Shown piece after piece: positions 1 through 8,778 of a stretch of 64,000 nt of DNA (the stretch's first letter is position 1; each line of letters begins with the position of its first letter). The notes beneath the pieces are model-generated. The model saw only the letters and a program-made list of their open reading frames with translations, ran no database searches and had not been told where the DNA came from. The stretch spans positions 1,612,001 through 1,676,000 of the forward strand of contig NZ_LT906483.1 in the NCBI RefSeq assembly GCF_900187065.1, written 5' to 3'. The stretch comes from Mycolicibacterium thermoresistibile (GTDB taxonomy: Bacteria; Actinomycetota; Actinomycetes; Mycobacteriales; Mycobacteriaceae). The translations under genes were made by a program, and so were the position numbers.

Positions 1-218
1 CCAAGGTGTCGGTGCTGCGCGGCACCTCGATCGGGCGCGGCTGCGTGCTCGGATCGCACGCGGTGGTCCGCGGTGAGATCCCGGACTACTCGATCGCGGT
101 GGGCGCCCCGGCCAAGGTGATCAAGAACCGGCGACTGGCCTGGGAGGCGTCGGCGGCCGAACGCGCCGAGCTGGCGGCGGCGCTGGCCGACATCGAACGC
201 AAGAAGGCCGCCCGCTGA
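1..218 (+). CDS. hexapeptide-repeat acyltransferase, OctT-like (5' end outside the window)
   Basis: Only the last 71 codons are present; the reading frame runs in from before the window. The visible part reads SIGRGCVLGSHAVVRGEIPD followed by GAPAKVIKNR. These are a left-handed beta-helix (hexapeptide) acyltransferase end and its usual C-terminal GxPAKxI motif, followed by a charged Ala/Glu helix. It converges on the MGLP operon with only 6 bp between the stop codons. By position it corresponds to Rv3034c of M. tuberculosis, reported as an octanoyltransferase acting in MGLP synthesis. That specific role is inferred from synteny; the fold is seen directly. Confidence 0.75.
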   Translation, partial: KVSVLRGTSIGRGCVLGSHAVVRGEIPDYSIAVGAPAKVIKNRRLAWEASAAERAELAAALADIERKKAAR

Positions 219-224
219 CCGGTC

Positions 225-1475
225 TCAGCGGTCCGGCAGGGCGTGCTCGACGATCAGGCGGCGGGGCAACGGTTCCCGCTCGCGCCGTTTGGCCGCCAGA
301 TACACCTGCGCGGTCTCGGCGGCCACCGAGTGCCAGTCGAAGTCCGCGGTGAGCCGTTCCCGGGCGGCGACGGCGCGTTGCTGCGCGCCCTCCGGGTCGT
401 CGAGCACCGCGCGCACCGCCGCCGTCAGACCGGCGATGTCGCGGGGCTTGAACGACTTTCCGGTCACCCCGTCGATCACCGCCTCGCCCAGGCCGCCCGC
501 GGTGGAGGTGACCAACGGGGCCCCGGTCGCGGCGGCCTCCAGCGCGACGATGCCGAACGGCTCGTAGTGACTGGGCAGCACTGCGGCGTCGGCGGTGTGC
601 AACTGCCGCAGCAACGCCTCGTGGCCGAGCTGCCCGACGAACCGGGTTGCCTTGAGCACCTTGTGCTTGCGTGCCTGTTCCACCAGCCACTCGTGCTGGG
701 TGCCGGTGCCGGCGATGGTCAGCGTGGTGCCCGGATGGGTGCGCCGGATCCGGGGCAGCGCCGCGATGGCGTCCTGAACACCCTTCTCGTACTCGAGCCG
801 TCCGACATACAGCAGCCGCGGCGGACCGGAACGGGGCGACCGCCTCGCGAACGGCCACTGCGCGACGTCGATGCCGTTGCGGATCACCCGGATCTCGGAC
901 AGTCCGGGCCCGAACAGTTCGGTGATCTCCTCGCTCATCGACGCCGAACAGGTGATCAGTGAATCGGAGTCGCGCACCAGCCAGGACTCCACCGCGTGCA
1001 CCTGCCGGCTGATCGGGCCGGAGACCCAGCCGGAGTGCCGCCCGGCCTCGGTGGCGTGGATGGTGGAAACCAATGGCACATCGAAGAATTCGGCGAGAGC
1101 GATGGCGGGGTGGGCGACCAGCCAGTCGTGGGCGTGCACCACGTCGGGCTGCCACGGCGTGCCGCCGGTGCCGCCGCGGAGCCCCAGCGCCAGGCCCGCG
1201 CGGACCATCGAGTGGCCCATCGCCAGCGTCCAGGCCATCATGTCCCGGCCGAAGTCGAACTCGTGCGGGTCCTGCGCCGCGGCCAGCACCCGCACGCCGT
1301 CCCGGACCTCGTCGGTGGACGGATGGGTGCTCGGGTCGGTGCCGGTCGGGCGCCGGCTGAGCACCACCACCTCGTGTCCGGCCGCCGCCAGCGCGGTGGA
1401 CAGGTGGTAGACGTGCCGGCCGAGCCCGCCCACGACCACCGGGGGGTACTCCCACGACACCATCAGAATCTTCAT
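225..1475 (-). CDS. alpha-1,4-glucosyltransferase of MGLP/glycogen synthesis (Rv3032-like)
   Basis: A 416-residue GT-B glycosyltransferase. The N-terminal sugar-binding loop GGLGRHV is near residue 16, VHAHDW at 113-118, GRLEYEKG at 225-232, and the donor-site E-x7-E motif EPFGIVALE at 305-313. Length agrees with Rv3032 (about 414), which elongates methylglucose lipopolysaccharide and contributes to glycogen. The ATG at 1475 overlaps the stop of the upstream GH57 gene (ATGA), so an upstream extension of the open frame is rejected. It is the last gene of a leftward operon with the GH57 and methyltransferase genes. Cytoplasmic; no signal peptide or membrane segment is seen. Confidence 0.9.
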   Translation of the reverse strand: MKILMVSWEYPPVVVGGLGRHVYHLSTALAAAGHEVVVLSRRPTGTDPSTHPSTDEVRDGVRVLAAAQDPHEFDFGRDMMAWTLAMGHSMVRAGLALGLRGGTGGTPWQPDVVHAHDWLVAHPAIALAEFFDVPLVSTIHATEAGRHSGWVSGPISRQVHAVESWLVRDSDSLITCSASMSEEITELFGPGLSEIRVIRNGIDVAQWPFARRSPRSGPPRLLYVGRLEYEKGVQDAIAALPRIRRTHPGTTLTIAGTGTQHEWLVEQARKHKVLKATRFVGQLGHEALLRQLHTADAAVLPSHYEPFGIVALEAAATGAPLVTSTAGGLGEAVIDGVTGKSFKPRDIAGLTAAVRAVLDDPEGAQQRAVAARERLTADFDWHSVAAETAQVYLAAKRREREPLPRRLIVEHALPDR

Positions 1476-3031
1476 GAGATCTCTTTCATCGCCGGGAGTC
1501 TCCTGGCGTCGAGGGCGCCGAACAGACCGTCGGCGCGGTTCCAGCCCTCGGCCAGCCGGAGGGCGTGTTCGCGCCGCCCGGCGGCCAGCGCATCGCTGAT
1601 CTCCCGGGTGGCGTGGGCGTGCAGATGGGCGCGGTAGCGCGCATAGTCGGCCGCCGAATCCTTGCTGACCATGAACGGCCAGTCGCTGGACACCGTCAAC
1701 AGCGTCTCCCGCAGGATCTGATCGGCGACCCGGTCCCGGGGCGCCGGAGCGCCGAGCGCGGCGTTGTGCGCCAGCGCCTTGTCCACCGTGGCCAGCGCGC
1801 CTTCGACGACTTCGGCGTTGAGCTCCACCAGATCGGCCACCTGCGGGCCGGACCACACCCGCCAATCCTTGCCCGACCCCCACGAGCTTGCGGGCAATTG
1901 CACTGGGGTACCGATGAATCCGTCGGCAATGGCATCGGAGAGGGTGCCGATCCGCACCCCGGCGGCGGGCAGCGCGCGCAGCACCCGTTCCAGCCACACC
2001 GGCCCCTCGTACCACCAGTGTCCGAACAGCTCGGTGTCGAAGGCCGCGACCACATGCGCGGGGCGGCCGATCCGGCCGCTCTCCTCGATGAGCCGATTGC
2101 GCACCACCTCGACGAAGTCGGCGACGTGGGCGTCGACCGCCCGGTCGGCCCGCTGCGGATCGTAGGGCGCCTTCTCCTCCGACGGCACGGTGCGACCGGT
2201 GACCCGCACCGGTTTCAGCCCGGTGACATGGTCGAAGGTGTGGAAATCGCGGTAGGCGCCGTGCCCCGGATAACCCGACTTCGGTGACCACACCCGGTAG
2301 GAGACCTGCAGATCACGCCCGAACGCGATGACGTCGGTGTCGCCCACCGGCCGGCCCAGCGCCGTATCCCCGTGCAGGGCCGGACCGTCGACCATGAAAT
2401 GGCTGACATTCGCCGCGGCGTAACCGGTTTCCATTCCCGGTGCGTACGCGCACTCGGGCGCCCAGATGCCGGCGGGGGTGTGCCCGAACCGCAGCCCGGC
2501 ATCGGCCAGCCCCTCGCGCAGCGCGAACTCGCGCAACCGCGGATGCAGCAGCGGCTGGAACGGGTGGGTCAACGGGCCGCCGAGCAGCTCGATGGTGCCG
2601 GCGTCGATGAGTTCGCGCAGCAGCGGGCTGGCGCCGTGCCGCCACCGCGTGTCGAACTCCTCCAACGCCCGCTCCGCCCGGGCGTACTCGTGCCGGCCGA
2701 AGGCCCGTAACGGGTCACCGAGCGTGGTGGCCTCGAGCGCCCGCAGCTGCCAGTTCGCCAGCCAGTGGTGCATTCCGGTCAGGCAGTACGGATCATCGAG
2801 CTGGGCCGCGACCACCGGGGTGACGCCCAGCGTCAGCACATGGTGGCGCCCCTCGTCGGCCAGGGTGCGCAACACCCGCAACACCGGCAGATAGGTCGCC
2901 GACCACGACTGGTACAACCACTCCTCGCCGACCGGCCACCGTCCGTGGTGGGCCAGCCAGGGCAGATGCGTGTGCAGAACCAGGGTGAACAGCCCGGGAA
3001 CCGGGTCGGGGGAGTCCGCGCCGCCGGTCAT
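1472..3031 (-). CDS. glycoside hydrolase family 57 protein (Rv3031-like, probable alpha-glucan branching enzyme)
   Basis: A 519-residue GH57 protein. LHTHLPW at 19-25 carries the HxH signature. IWAPECAY (Glu193) is the family's nucleophile motif and AFDTELFGHWW (Asp332) the acid/base region. The C-terminal half is alpha-helical and carries the conserved SSDWPFMVSKDSAADYAR segment. GH57 members of this length act as 1,4-alpha-glucan branching enzymes, and Rv3031 is placed in MGLP/glucan synthesis, so branching of the methylglucose polymer is the likely role. The start ATG at 3031 overlaps the methyltransferase stop, and its own stop overlaps the glycosyltransferase start, so the three genes are translationally coupled. 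Confidence 0.88.
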   Translation of the reverse strand: MTGGADSPDPVPGLFTLVLHTHLPWLAHHGRWPVGEEWLYQSWSATYLPVLRVLRTLADEGRHHVLTLGVTPVVAAQLDDPYCLTGMHHWLANWQLRALEATTLGDPLRAFGRHEYARAERALEEFDTRWRHGASPLLRELIDAGTIELLGGPLTHPFQPLLHPRLREFALREGLADAGLRFGHTPAGIWAPECAYAPGMETGYAAANVSHFMVDGPALHGDTALGRPVGDTDVIAFGRDLQVSYRVWSPKSGYPGHGAYRDFHTFDHVTGLKPVRVTGRTVPSEEKAPYDPQRADRAVDAHVADFVEVVRNRLIEESGRIGRPAHVVAAFDTELFGHWWYEGPVWLERVLRALPAAGVRIGTLSDAIADGFIGTPVQLPASSWGSGKDWRVWSGPQVADLVELNAEVVEGALATVDKALAHNAALGAPAPRDRVADQILRETLLTVSSDWPFMVSKDSAADYARYRAHLHAHATREISDALAAGRREHALRLAEGWNRADGLFGALDARRLPAMKEIS

Positions 3032-3840
3032 GGGCGCACCGCGATCGCGACGAGGTCCAGACTGTCATCGATGTTGTGGCCGTCGCGGTCCCGGTCGTCC
3101 TCGTCGCAGCGGATCAGATCGAAATCCTCCGTACGCACCGACGCGACGTCGGCGAGCAGTTCGGCCGGCCACGGTTCATCGGCCAGCGCCCGCGAGATCT
3201 GGGCGTCGATGATCGAACCGCCGTGGCGGGCATCGAGTTCGGCCAGCCGCGGACCGTGGAAGACGCCGTACATCGCCGACAGCCCGAACCCGCCGTCGGT
3301 GAGCAGTTCGGTGAGCTCGGCGGCATTGAGTTCCCGGGTGTGGAACGGGTTGACCGGGGTGTCGCTGCCGGGGGTGAAGGTGATCCGGTTGGGGGTGGAG
3401 ACGAGCAGTTGCCCACCCGGCCGCAACACCCGCAGACATTCGGCGATGAACTTCTCCTGATCCCAGAGGTGTTCGATCACTTGGAAATTCACCACCACAT
3501 CGACCGATGCGTCGGCGAGCGGCAGGTCCACCAGATTGCCGTGGCGGATGTCCACCCGGGGATAGCGGGCGCGGACATGGGCCACCGTCGCGGCGTCGTA
3601 GTCCAATCCGATGACGTGCGCGGCCACCTCGGCCAACAAATCCGCGCCGTAACCCTCACCACAGCCCGCCTCGAGCACCACCCGGCCGGCACACCGGTGG
3701 GCCAACCGCTGATAGACCACCTCGTGGCGGCGGAACCAGTAGTTCTCCCGCTCCAGACCCGGAACGGTGCGCTCACCGGTCAACGGGAGGACGCTGATCG
3801 GGCCGTCCGCATCGGATCCGGCCGTGGAAAAAGCGCTCAT
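3028..3840 (-). CDS. SAM-dependent methyltransferase of the MGLP locus (Rv3030-like)
   Basis: A 270-residue class I methyltransferase. The SAM-binding motif I VVLEAGCGEGYGADLL is at 54-69, an acidic strand end (GLDYD) follows, then the post-II strand VDVVVNFQVIEHLWD and the LRPGGQLLVSTPN motif. In M. tuberculosis the ortholog sits in the same three-gene set and is proposed to methylate glucose units of MGLP; which hydroxyl it methylates cannot be read from sequence. It is the first gene of the operon. A TAGCCT -10 box 8 nt upstream of the ATG suggests a leaderless mRNA. Confidence 0.85.
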   Translation of the reverse strand: MSAFSTAGSDADGPISVLPLTGERTVPGLERENYWFRRHEVVYQRLAHRCAGRVVLEAGCGEGYGADLLAEVAAHVIGLDYDAATVAHVRARYPRVDIRHGNLVDLPLADASVDVVVNFQVIEHLWDQEKFIAECLRVLRPGGQLLVSTPNRITFTPGSDTPVNPFHTRELNAAELTELLTDGGFGLSAMYGVFHGPRLAELDARHGGSIIDAQISRALADEPWPAELLADVASVRTEDFDLIRCDEDDRDRDGHNIDDSLDLVAIAVRP

Positions 3841-3848
3841 CGGAAGGC

Positions 3849-3854
3849 AGGCTA
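3849..3854 (-). promoter_or_regulatory. -10 box of the leaderless promoter for the MGLP operon
   Basis: On the minus strand TAGCCT ends 8 nt before the ATG at 3840, the spacing of mycobacterial leaderless promoters. No convincing -35 box was seen. Confidence 0.5.
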
Positions 3855-3929
3855 ACGCAGTCGGTCGGTCGGTGGCCGGTTCACCAACGGTTTGGCCGCT
3901 CCGGGATCATCGGCCGGTGTCCGGCGGGG

Positions 3930-3983
3930 ACCCCGGGCGGGACGTCGGGCGAGTCCCCGGGCGAGACCCCGGGCGAGACGTCG
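3930..3983. repeat. 12-bp tandem repeat in the divergent MGLP/fixA spacer
   Basis: Four units of a 12-bp motif (ACCCCGGGCGGG, ACGTCGGGCGAG, TCCCCGGGCGAG, ACCCCGGGCGAG) plus a half unit ACGTCG. It lies in the 287-bp spacer between two divergent operons. No gene is supported in this spacer. Confidence 0.8.
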
Positions 3984-4028
3984 AAGCACATCGGCCACCC
4001 GTTATTGTGTTCCTGCAAACCGCCGAAA

Positions 4029-4044
4029 GTTACCGACGGGTAAC
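4029..4044. promoter_or_regulatory. palindromic candidate operator upstream of fixA
   Basis: GTTACC-GACG-GGTAAC, a perfect 6-bp inverted repeat with a 4-nt spacer, 84 bp before the fixA ATG. A TAACAT box at 4041-4046 overlaps its right arm and could be a -10 element, so a bound repressor could block transcription. The regulator is not identified. Confidence 0.45.
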
Positions 4045-4127
4045 ATGGTGGTTGTTGCTCAGTTGGTGCTTGAAGCGTGGTATCGCCGGCCGGCCGCCGG
4101 CCACTTGAGGGAGGACGAGCCAGACTC

Positions 4128-4919
4128 ATGACGAACATCGTGGTCCTGATCAAACAGGTGCCCGACACCTGGTCCGAGCGCAAGCTCAGGGACGATGACT
4201 TCACCCTCGACCGGGAAGCCGCCGACGCGGTGCTGGACGAGATCAACGAGCGCGCCGTCGAGGAGGCGCTGCTCATCAAGGAGCGGGAGGGCGGGGAGGG
4301 CACCGTCACCGTGCTGACCGCCGGCCCGGAGCGCGCCACCGAGGCGATTCGCAAGGCGCTGTCGATGGGCGCCGACAAGGCCGTCCACCTCTTGGACGAC
4401 GGTATGAAGGGCTCCGACATGGTGCAGACCGCCTGGGCGCTGGCCCGCGCGCTGGGCACCATCGAGGGCACCGAGCTGGTGATCGCCGGTAACGAGTCCA
4501 CCGATGGTGTGGGCGCCGCGGTGCCGGCCATCGTGGCCGAGTACCTGGGCCTGCCGCAGCTCACCCACGTGCGCAAGCTGACCGTCGAGAACGGCAAGGT
4601 GATCGCCGAGCGGGAGACCGACGACGGGGTGTTCACCCTGGAGGCATCGCTGCCGGCGGTGGTCAGCGTCAACGAGAAGATCAACGAGCCGCGCTTCCCG
4701 TCCTTCAAGGGCATCATGGCCGCCAAGAAGAAGGAAGTGACCACGCTCACGCTCGCCGACATCGGAGTCGAGCCCGACGAGGTCGGTGTCGAGAACGCCG
4801 GGTCGCGGGTGCTGTCGGCCACGCCGAAGCCGCCGAAGACCGCGGGCGAGAAGATCACCGACGAGGGCGACGGCGGCAACAAGATCGCCGAGTTCCTGGT
4901 GGCGCAGAAGCTCATCTAG
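4128..4919 (+). CDS. fixA: electron transfer flavoprotein beta subunit
   Basis: A 263-residue ETF beta subunit starting MTNIVVLIKQVPDT, the typical N-terminus. The family segment IAGNESTDGVGAAVPAIVAEYLGLPQLT is followed by the signature VVSVNEKINEPRFPSFKGIMAAKKKE. ETF accepts electrons from acyl-CoA dehydrogenases and passes them to the membrane ETF dehydrogenase, feeding beta-oxidation electrons to the quinone pool. The start was chosen at 4128 because a GAGGGAGGA ribosome binding site lies just upstream and M. tuberculosis FixA is about 266 residues. It is co-directional with fixB, 90 bp upstream of it. Confidence 0.96.
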   Translation: MTNIVVLIKQVPDTWSERKLRDDDFTLDREAADAVLDEINERAVEEALLIKEREGGEGTVTVLTAGPERATEAIRKALSMGADKAVHLLDDGMKGSDMVQTAWALARALGTIEGTELVIAGNESTDGVGAAVPAIVAEYLGLPQLTHVRKLTVENGKVIAERETDDGVFTLEASLPAVVSVNEKINEPRFPSFKGIMAAKKKEVTTLTLADIGVEPDEVGVENAGSRVLSATPKPPKTAGEKITDEGDGGNKIAEFLVAQKLI

Positions 4920-5009
4920 CAGAACGTCCAGCGACGGCGATCGCAGGCTGCATCGTTTTCTGTGCGCCGTCAGACCCTTTCCCAGACGAAGAGACACGGA
5001 AGAAGACCA

Positions 5010-5966
5010 ATGGCTGAAGTACTCGTGCTCGTCGAGCACGCCGAAGGTGCGCTGAAGAAGGTCACCACCGAACTGATCACCGCCGCCCGCCGCCTGGGTG
5101 AGCCGTCGGCGGTGGTGGTGGGGGCCCCGGGCACCGCCGAACCGTTGATCGAGGGCCTGAAGGCGGCCGGCGCCGCCAAGATCTATGTCGCCGAGTCCGA
5201 CGACGTCCCGAACTACCTGATCACCCCGCAGCTCGACGTGCTGGCCGGGCTGGTCGAGTCGGCCTCCCCGGCGGCCGTGCTGCTCGCTGCCAGCGCCGAC
5301 GGCAAGGAGATCGCCGGCCGCCTCGCGGCGCGCACCGGGGCCGGCATCCTGACCGACGTCGTGGACGTGCAGCCCGGCGGCAAGGGCGTGCACTCGATCT
5401 TCGGTGGCGCGTTCACCGTCGAGGCCGAGGTCACCGGCGAGCTCGCGATCTACACCGTCCGTCCGGGCGCCATCGAGGCCGAGCCGGCCGAGGGCGCCGG
5501 TGAGGTCGTCAACGTCGAGGTGCCCGCACCGGCCGAGAACGCGACGAAGATCACCGCGCGGGAGCCCGCGGTGGCCGGCGACCGTCCGGAGCTCACCGAG
5601 GCGAGCGTCGTGGTCGCCGGTGGGCGCGGGGTCGGCAGTGCCGAGAACTTCCGGGTCGTCGAGGAACTCGCCGACGCGCTCGGCGGCGCCGTCGGCGCCT
5701 CCCGCGCCGCGGTGGACTCCGGCTACTACCCGGGTCAGTTCCAGATCGGCCAGACCGGTAAGACGGTCTCCCCGCAGCTGTACATCGCGCTGGGTATCTC
5801 CGGGGCGATCCAGCACCGGGCCGGTATGCAGACCTCCAAGACGATCGTCGCGGTGAACAAGGACGAGGAGGCGCCGATCTTCGAGATCGCCGACCTCGGC
5901 ATCGTCGGCGATCTGTTCAAGGTCGCCCCGCAGCTGACCGAGGCGATCAAGGCCCGCAAGGGTTGA
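5010..5966 (+). CDS. fixB: electron transfer flavoprotein alpha subunit
   Basis: A 318-residue ETF alpha subunit, the same length as the M. tuberculosis protein. The N-terminal half resembles the beta-subunit fold. The C-terminal FAD domain shows [22 protein letters not shown], then [32 protein letters not shown] with the adenine-binding and flavin contacts. It pairs with fixA as a cytoplasmic heterodimer. The ATG at 5010 follows a GGAAGAAG purine stretch. Transcription probably ends at the hairpin 36 bp downstream. Confidence 0.96.
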   Translation: MAEVLVLVEHAEGALKKVTTELITAARRLGEPSAVVVGAPGTAEPLIEGLKAAGAAKIYVAESDDVPNYLITPQLDVLAGLVESASPAAVLLAASADGKEIAGRLAARTGAGILTDVVDVQPGGKGVHSIFGGAFTVEAEVTGELAIYTVRPGAIEAEPAEGAGEVVNVEVPAPAENATKITAREPAVAGDRPELTEASVVVAGGRGVGSAENFRVVEELADALGGAVGASRAAVDSGYYPGQFQIGQTGKTVSPQLYIALGISGAIQHRAGMQTSKTIVAVNKDEEAPIFEIADLGIVGDLFKVAPQLTEAIKARKG

Positions 5967-6001
5967 TCCGCCGCGCGCGGTGAACCGCGCGCAGACTGCG
6001 C

Positions 6002-6038
6002 AGAAGTGCCCCGAAACCAGGTGTTTCGGGGCACTTCT
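6002..6038 (+). terminator. intrinsic terminator after fixAB
   Basis: A perfect 15-bp inverted repeat (AGAAGTGCCCCGAAA / TTTCGGGGCACTTCT) with a 7-nt loop. The T content after the stem is modest (TTCTT within and after the right arm). Confidence 0.8.
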
Positions 6039-6154
6039 TGCGCTGCGGGGCCATCTCCGGGTTTCGCCGGGGCGCGTTTGGCGGTTCCGCTGCGCCCGGC
6101 CACCGCCGGGTTCACACTCGATCCGTCGGGCACTTCCCGGTGGAGGGGGCGGTC

Positions 6155-6907
6155 ATGCGGATCACGGTGTTCGGAGCCACCGGCCGGATCGGTTCTGAGG
6201 TGGTCGCGCTGCTGCGCGCCGACGGTCACGATGTGGTGCCCGCCTCGTTGTCGACCGGGGCCGACGTCGTCACCGGAGCCGGACTCGCCGACTCGCTGTC
6301 CGGCGCGGATGTCCTTGTGGACGTGGTCAATTCACCGTCGTTCGCGGACGGCCCGGTGTCGGAGTTCTTCACCGCGGCGGCGCTCAACCTGACGGCCGCG
6401 GCCCGGGCCGCCGGCGTCGGCCACCATGTCGCGCTGTCGATCGTGGGCTGTGACGAGTTGCCCGACAGCGGCTATATGCGGGCCAAGGCGGCCCAGGAAC
6501 GGATCATCGCCGAGTCCGGACTGCCCTACACCATCGTGCGGGCCACCCAGTTCGACGAATTCGCCGAAGCCATCGTCGAGTCGCTCATCGTCGGCGCCGA
6601 GGTGCGCGTCCCCGACGGATCCATCCAGCCGATCGCCGCGGCAGACGTCGCGGCCGAGGTCGCCGCCCGCGCCGTGGCCGAACCGGCCGGCGGGGTGGTG
6701 AACATCGGCGGCCCGGACCGGATGAGTTTCGCCGACCTGGCCCGCACCGTGCTGGCCCACCAGCACCGCCGGACACCGGTGGTCATCGATCCGCAGGCCA
6801 CCTACTTCGGCACCCGGATCGACGACACCAGCCTGGTGACCGGGGCCGGGGCCGTCATCGCCGGTACCCCCCTGGCCGCGGTGCTGGCCCCGCCCGCATC
6901 GGATTGA
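6155..6907 (+). CDS. NAD(P)-binding atypical SDR / NmrA-like protein
   Basis: A 250-residue Rossmann protein. GATGRIG at 7-13 is the GxxGxxG dinucleotide motif. The rest follows the NmrA-like atypical SDR plan ([38 protein letters not shown]), as in NAD(P)H-dependent quinone reductases and redox-sensor proteins of the NmrA group. No catalytic YxxxK pair is clear. The ATG at 6155 follows a GGAGGGGG ribosome binding site; the longer open frame back to 6038 would run through the terminator and is rejected. Substrate unknown. Confidence 0.85.
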   Translation: MRITVFGATGRIGSEVVALLRADGHDVVPASLSTGADVVTGAGLADSLSGADVLVDVVNSPSFADGPVSEFFTAAALNLTAAARAAGVGHHVALSIVGCDELPDSGYMRAKAAQERIIAESGLPYTIVRATQFDEFAEAIVESLIVGAEVRVPDGSIQPIAAADVAAEVAARAVAEPAGGVVNIGGPDRMSFADLARTVLAHQHRRTPVVIDPQATYFGTRIDDTSLVTGAGAVIAGTPLAAVLAPPASD

Positions 6908-6985
6908 CCAGGGTTTCCACCCCCGTTCACAGACACGTCACGCCCAGCTTGCCGGCCCGCCGCACCGTTTCGCGACGGTACCGGC

Positions 6986-7864
6986 ATGAGCACCTCCGCC
7001 GTACTCATCGCCGCCGACCGGCCGTCCGTATCGGCGACCGGCACACCGCGGTACACCCTGCTGCTGGGCACCGACCCGACGCTCGTCGACGCCGCGCAAC
7101 GGCTGCGGTACGAGGTGTTCAGCACCGAACCCGGTTTCGCGCTGCCGGATGCCCCCGACGGTCGGGACGCCGACCGCTTCGACGAGTTCTGCGACCACCT
7201 GCTGGTGCGCGACGACCGCAGCGGCGACCTGGTCGGCTGCTACCGGATGCTGCCGCCGGGCGGCGCGGTCGCCGCCGGCGGCCTGTACACCGCCACCGAG
7301 TTCGACATCAGCGCCCTGGACCCGCTGCGCGGCTCACTGGTCGAGATGGGGCGGGCGGTGGTCCGCGCCGACCACCGCAACGGCGCGGTCGTCCTGCTGA
7401 TGTGGGCGGGCATCCTGGCCTACCTGGACCGCTACGGCTACGAATACGTCACCGGATGCGTCTCGGTGCCCGTGCACCCGGCCGGTCTGCCGGACGGATC
7501 CGGAGCTGCCCCGGGAACCCAGATCCGCGGGGTGCGCGACCACGTGCTGCGGCGGCACCGCGCGCCGGAGCGCTACACCGTGCGGCCCTACCGGCCGGTG
7601 ACCGTCGGCGGCAAGACGCTCGACCAGATCACCCCGCCGGCCCGCACGGTCATCCCGCCGCTGTTGCGCGGCTATCTGCGGCTGGGCGCCGAGGTGTGCG
7701 GTGAACCGGCCCACGATCCCGACTTCGGGGTGGGCGACTTCCCGGCGCTGCTGGCCAAACGCAACGCCGATGTGCGGTATCTGCGCCGATTGCGGTCCGC
7801 CGCCGCGGCGCAGCGGGGACACCCGGACCGGACCGGCCCGGCGGCCGGGGGAGCGGTGCGATGA
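6986..7864 (+). CDS. GNAT-family acyltransferase, OlsB/ornithine-acyltransferase type (Rv3027c-like)
   Basis: A 292-residue protein of the acyl-homoserine-lactone-synthase-like GNAT group (Acetyltransf_5). RLRYEVFSTEPGF is near residue 40, then DRFDEFCDHLLVRD, VGCYRMLPP and LVEMGRAVVRADHRNG, the expected acyl-carrier contact regions. Members N-acylate ornithine or similar amines in the first step of ornithine-type lipid synthesis. The next gene, a PlsC-type acyltransferase joined by an ATGA overlap, would supply the second, O-acylation step. That pairing is known in ornithine-lipid producers, but the real substrate here is inferred. It is longer than Rv3027c because of an extended C-terminus. 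Confidence 0.8.
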   Translation: MSTSAVLIAADRPSVSATGTPRYTLLLGTDPTLVDAAQRLRYEVFSTEPGFALPDAPDGRDADRFDEFCDHLLVRDDRSGDLVGCYRMLPPGGAVAAGGLYTATEFDISALDPLRGSLVEMGRAVVRADHRNGAVVLLMWAGILAYLDRYGYEYVTGCVSVPVHPAGLPDGSGAAPGTQIRGVRDHVLRRHRAPERYTVRPYRPVTVGGKTLDQITPPARTVIPPLLRGYLRLGAEVCGEPAHDPDFGVGDFPALLAKRNADVRYLRRLRSAAAAQRGHPDRTGPAAGGAVR

Positions 7865-8730
7865 CCGGCGCCCACGCCTGGCTGCCGCACGCGGACTGCG
7901 ACGCCGGCTGCGTGCGGGCCGGCGCCGACGAACCGGGCCGGCCGGTCGCGCGCGCCGCGCGGACGCTGCTGCGTGTCACGCTGCTCGTCACGCTGCTACC
8001 GGTGCTGCTGCTGCCGGCCGTGCTGGTGCGGCTGGTGCCCGCACCTCCCCGTACCGAGCAGGCCCGGCCCGCCGCGCTGCTGCAGCGCATCTCCTGCCGG
8101 CTGCTGCTGCGCGTTCTCGGCGTGCGCCTGGCGGTGTCGGGCGGGCCGATCCGCAACCTGCCCGGCGTGCTGGTCGTCAGCGGCCACGTCTCCTGGCTGG
8201 ACACCCTCGCCATCGGCGCGGTGCTGCCCGGCGAATTCGTCGCCAAGGCCGAACTGGTGCGGTGGCCGCTGATCGGCCGGCTGACCCGGCTCCTGCCCGT
8301 CATCCCCATCGACCGGCACAGTCTGCGCCGGCTGCCCCGGGTCGTCGACGCGGTCGCCGAGCGGTTGCGCGGCGGCCGGACCGTGGTCGCCTTCCCGGAG
8401 GGCACCACCTGGTGCGGCCTGGCCCGCGGACGGTTCCGGCCGGCGCTGTTCCAGGCCGCGGTCGACGCCGGCCGGCCGGTGCAGCCGCTACGGTTGAGCT
8501 ACCACCACCGCGGCGGCCGGCGCTCGACGGTGCCCGCCTTCGTCGGCGACGACACCCTGCTCCGCTCCCTGCTGCGGGTCATCGCCGCCCGTCGGACGGT
8601 GTGCCGGGTGCAGGTCGCCGAGCTGCAGTTACCCACCGGCGACCGTCGTGAGCTGGCCCGGCGGTGTCAGGCCGCGGTGCACGGGCGCATCCCAGCGCCG
8701 CGCCCGCACCGCCCCGTGGTGGCCGCCTGA
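7861..8730 (+). CDS. PlsC-type 1-acylglycerol-3-phosphate / lyso-lipid acyltransferase (Rv3026c-like)
   Basis: A 289-residue acyltransferase with an N-terminal membrane helix (about 36-60). The catalytic HX4D motif is GHVSWLD (His109, Asp114) and the glycerophosphate-binding motif is FPEGT at 178-182; PVIPIDR (146-152) is the third conserved block. It overlaps the GNAT gene by 4 bp. Together they look like a two-step amide-then-ester acylation pair (OlsB/OlsA logic) at the cytoplasmic membrane. Phosphatidic-acid synthesis is the alternative role. Confidence 0.85.
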   Translation: MTGAHAWLPHADCDAGCVRAGADEPGRPVARAARTLLRVTLLVTLLPVLLLPAVLVRLVPAPPRTEQARPAALLQRISCRLLLRVLGVRLAVSGGPIRNLPGVLVVSGHVSWLDTLAIGAVLPGEFVAKAELVRWPLIGRLTRLLPVIPIDRHSLRRLPRVVDAVAERLRGGRTVVAFPEGTTWCGLARGRFRPALFQAAVDAGRPVQPLRLSYHHRGGRRSTVPAFVGDDTLLRSLLRVIAARRTVCRVQVAELQLPTGDRRELARRCQAAVHGRIPAPRPHRPVVAA

Positions 8731-8763
8731 ACAGGCGAGACGCCGGTATCGCCGGGTGACGAC

Positions 8764-8769
8764 TATTCT
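8764..8769 (+). promoter_or_regulatory. -10 box upstream of the cysteine desulfurase gene
   Basis: TATTCT, 9 nt before the ATG at 8779, consistent with a leaderless or near-leaderless transcript. Confidence 0.45.
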
Positions 8770-8778
8770 GGACGGGTC

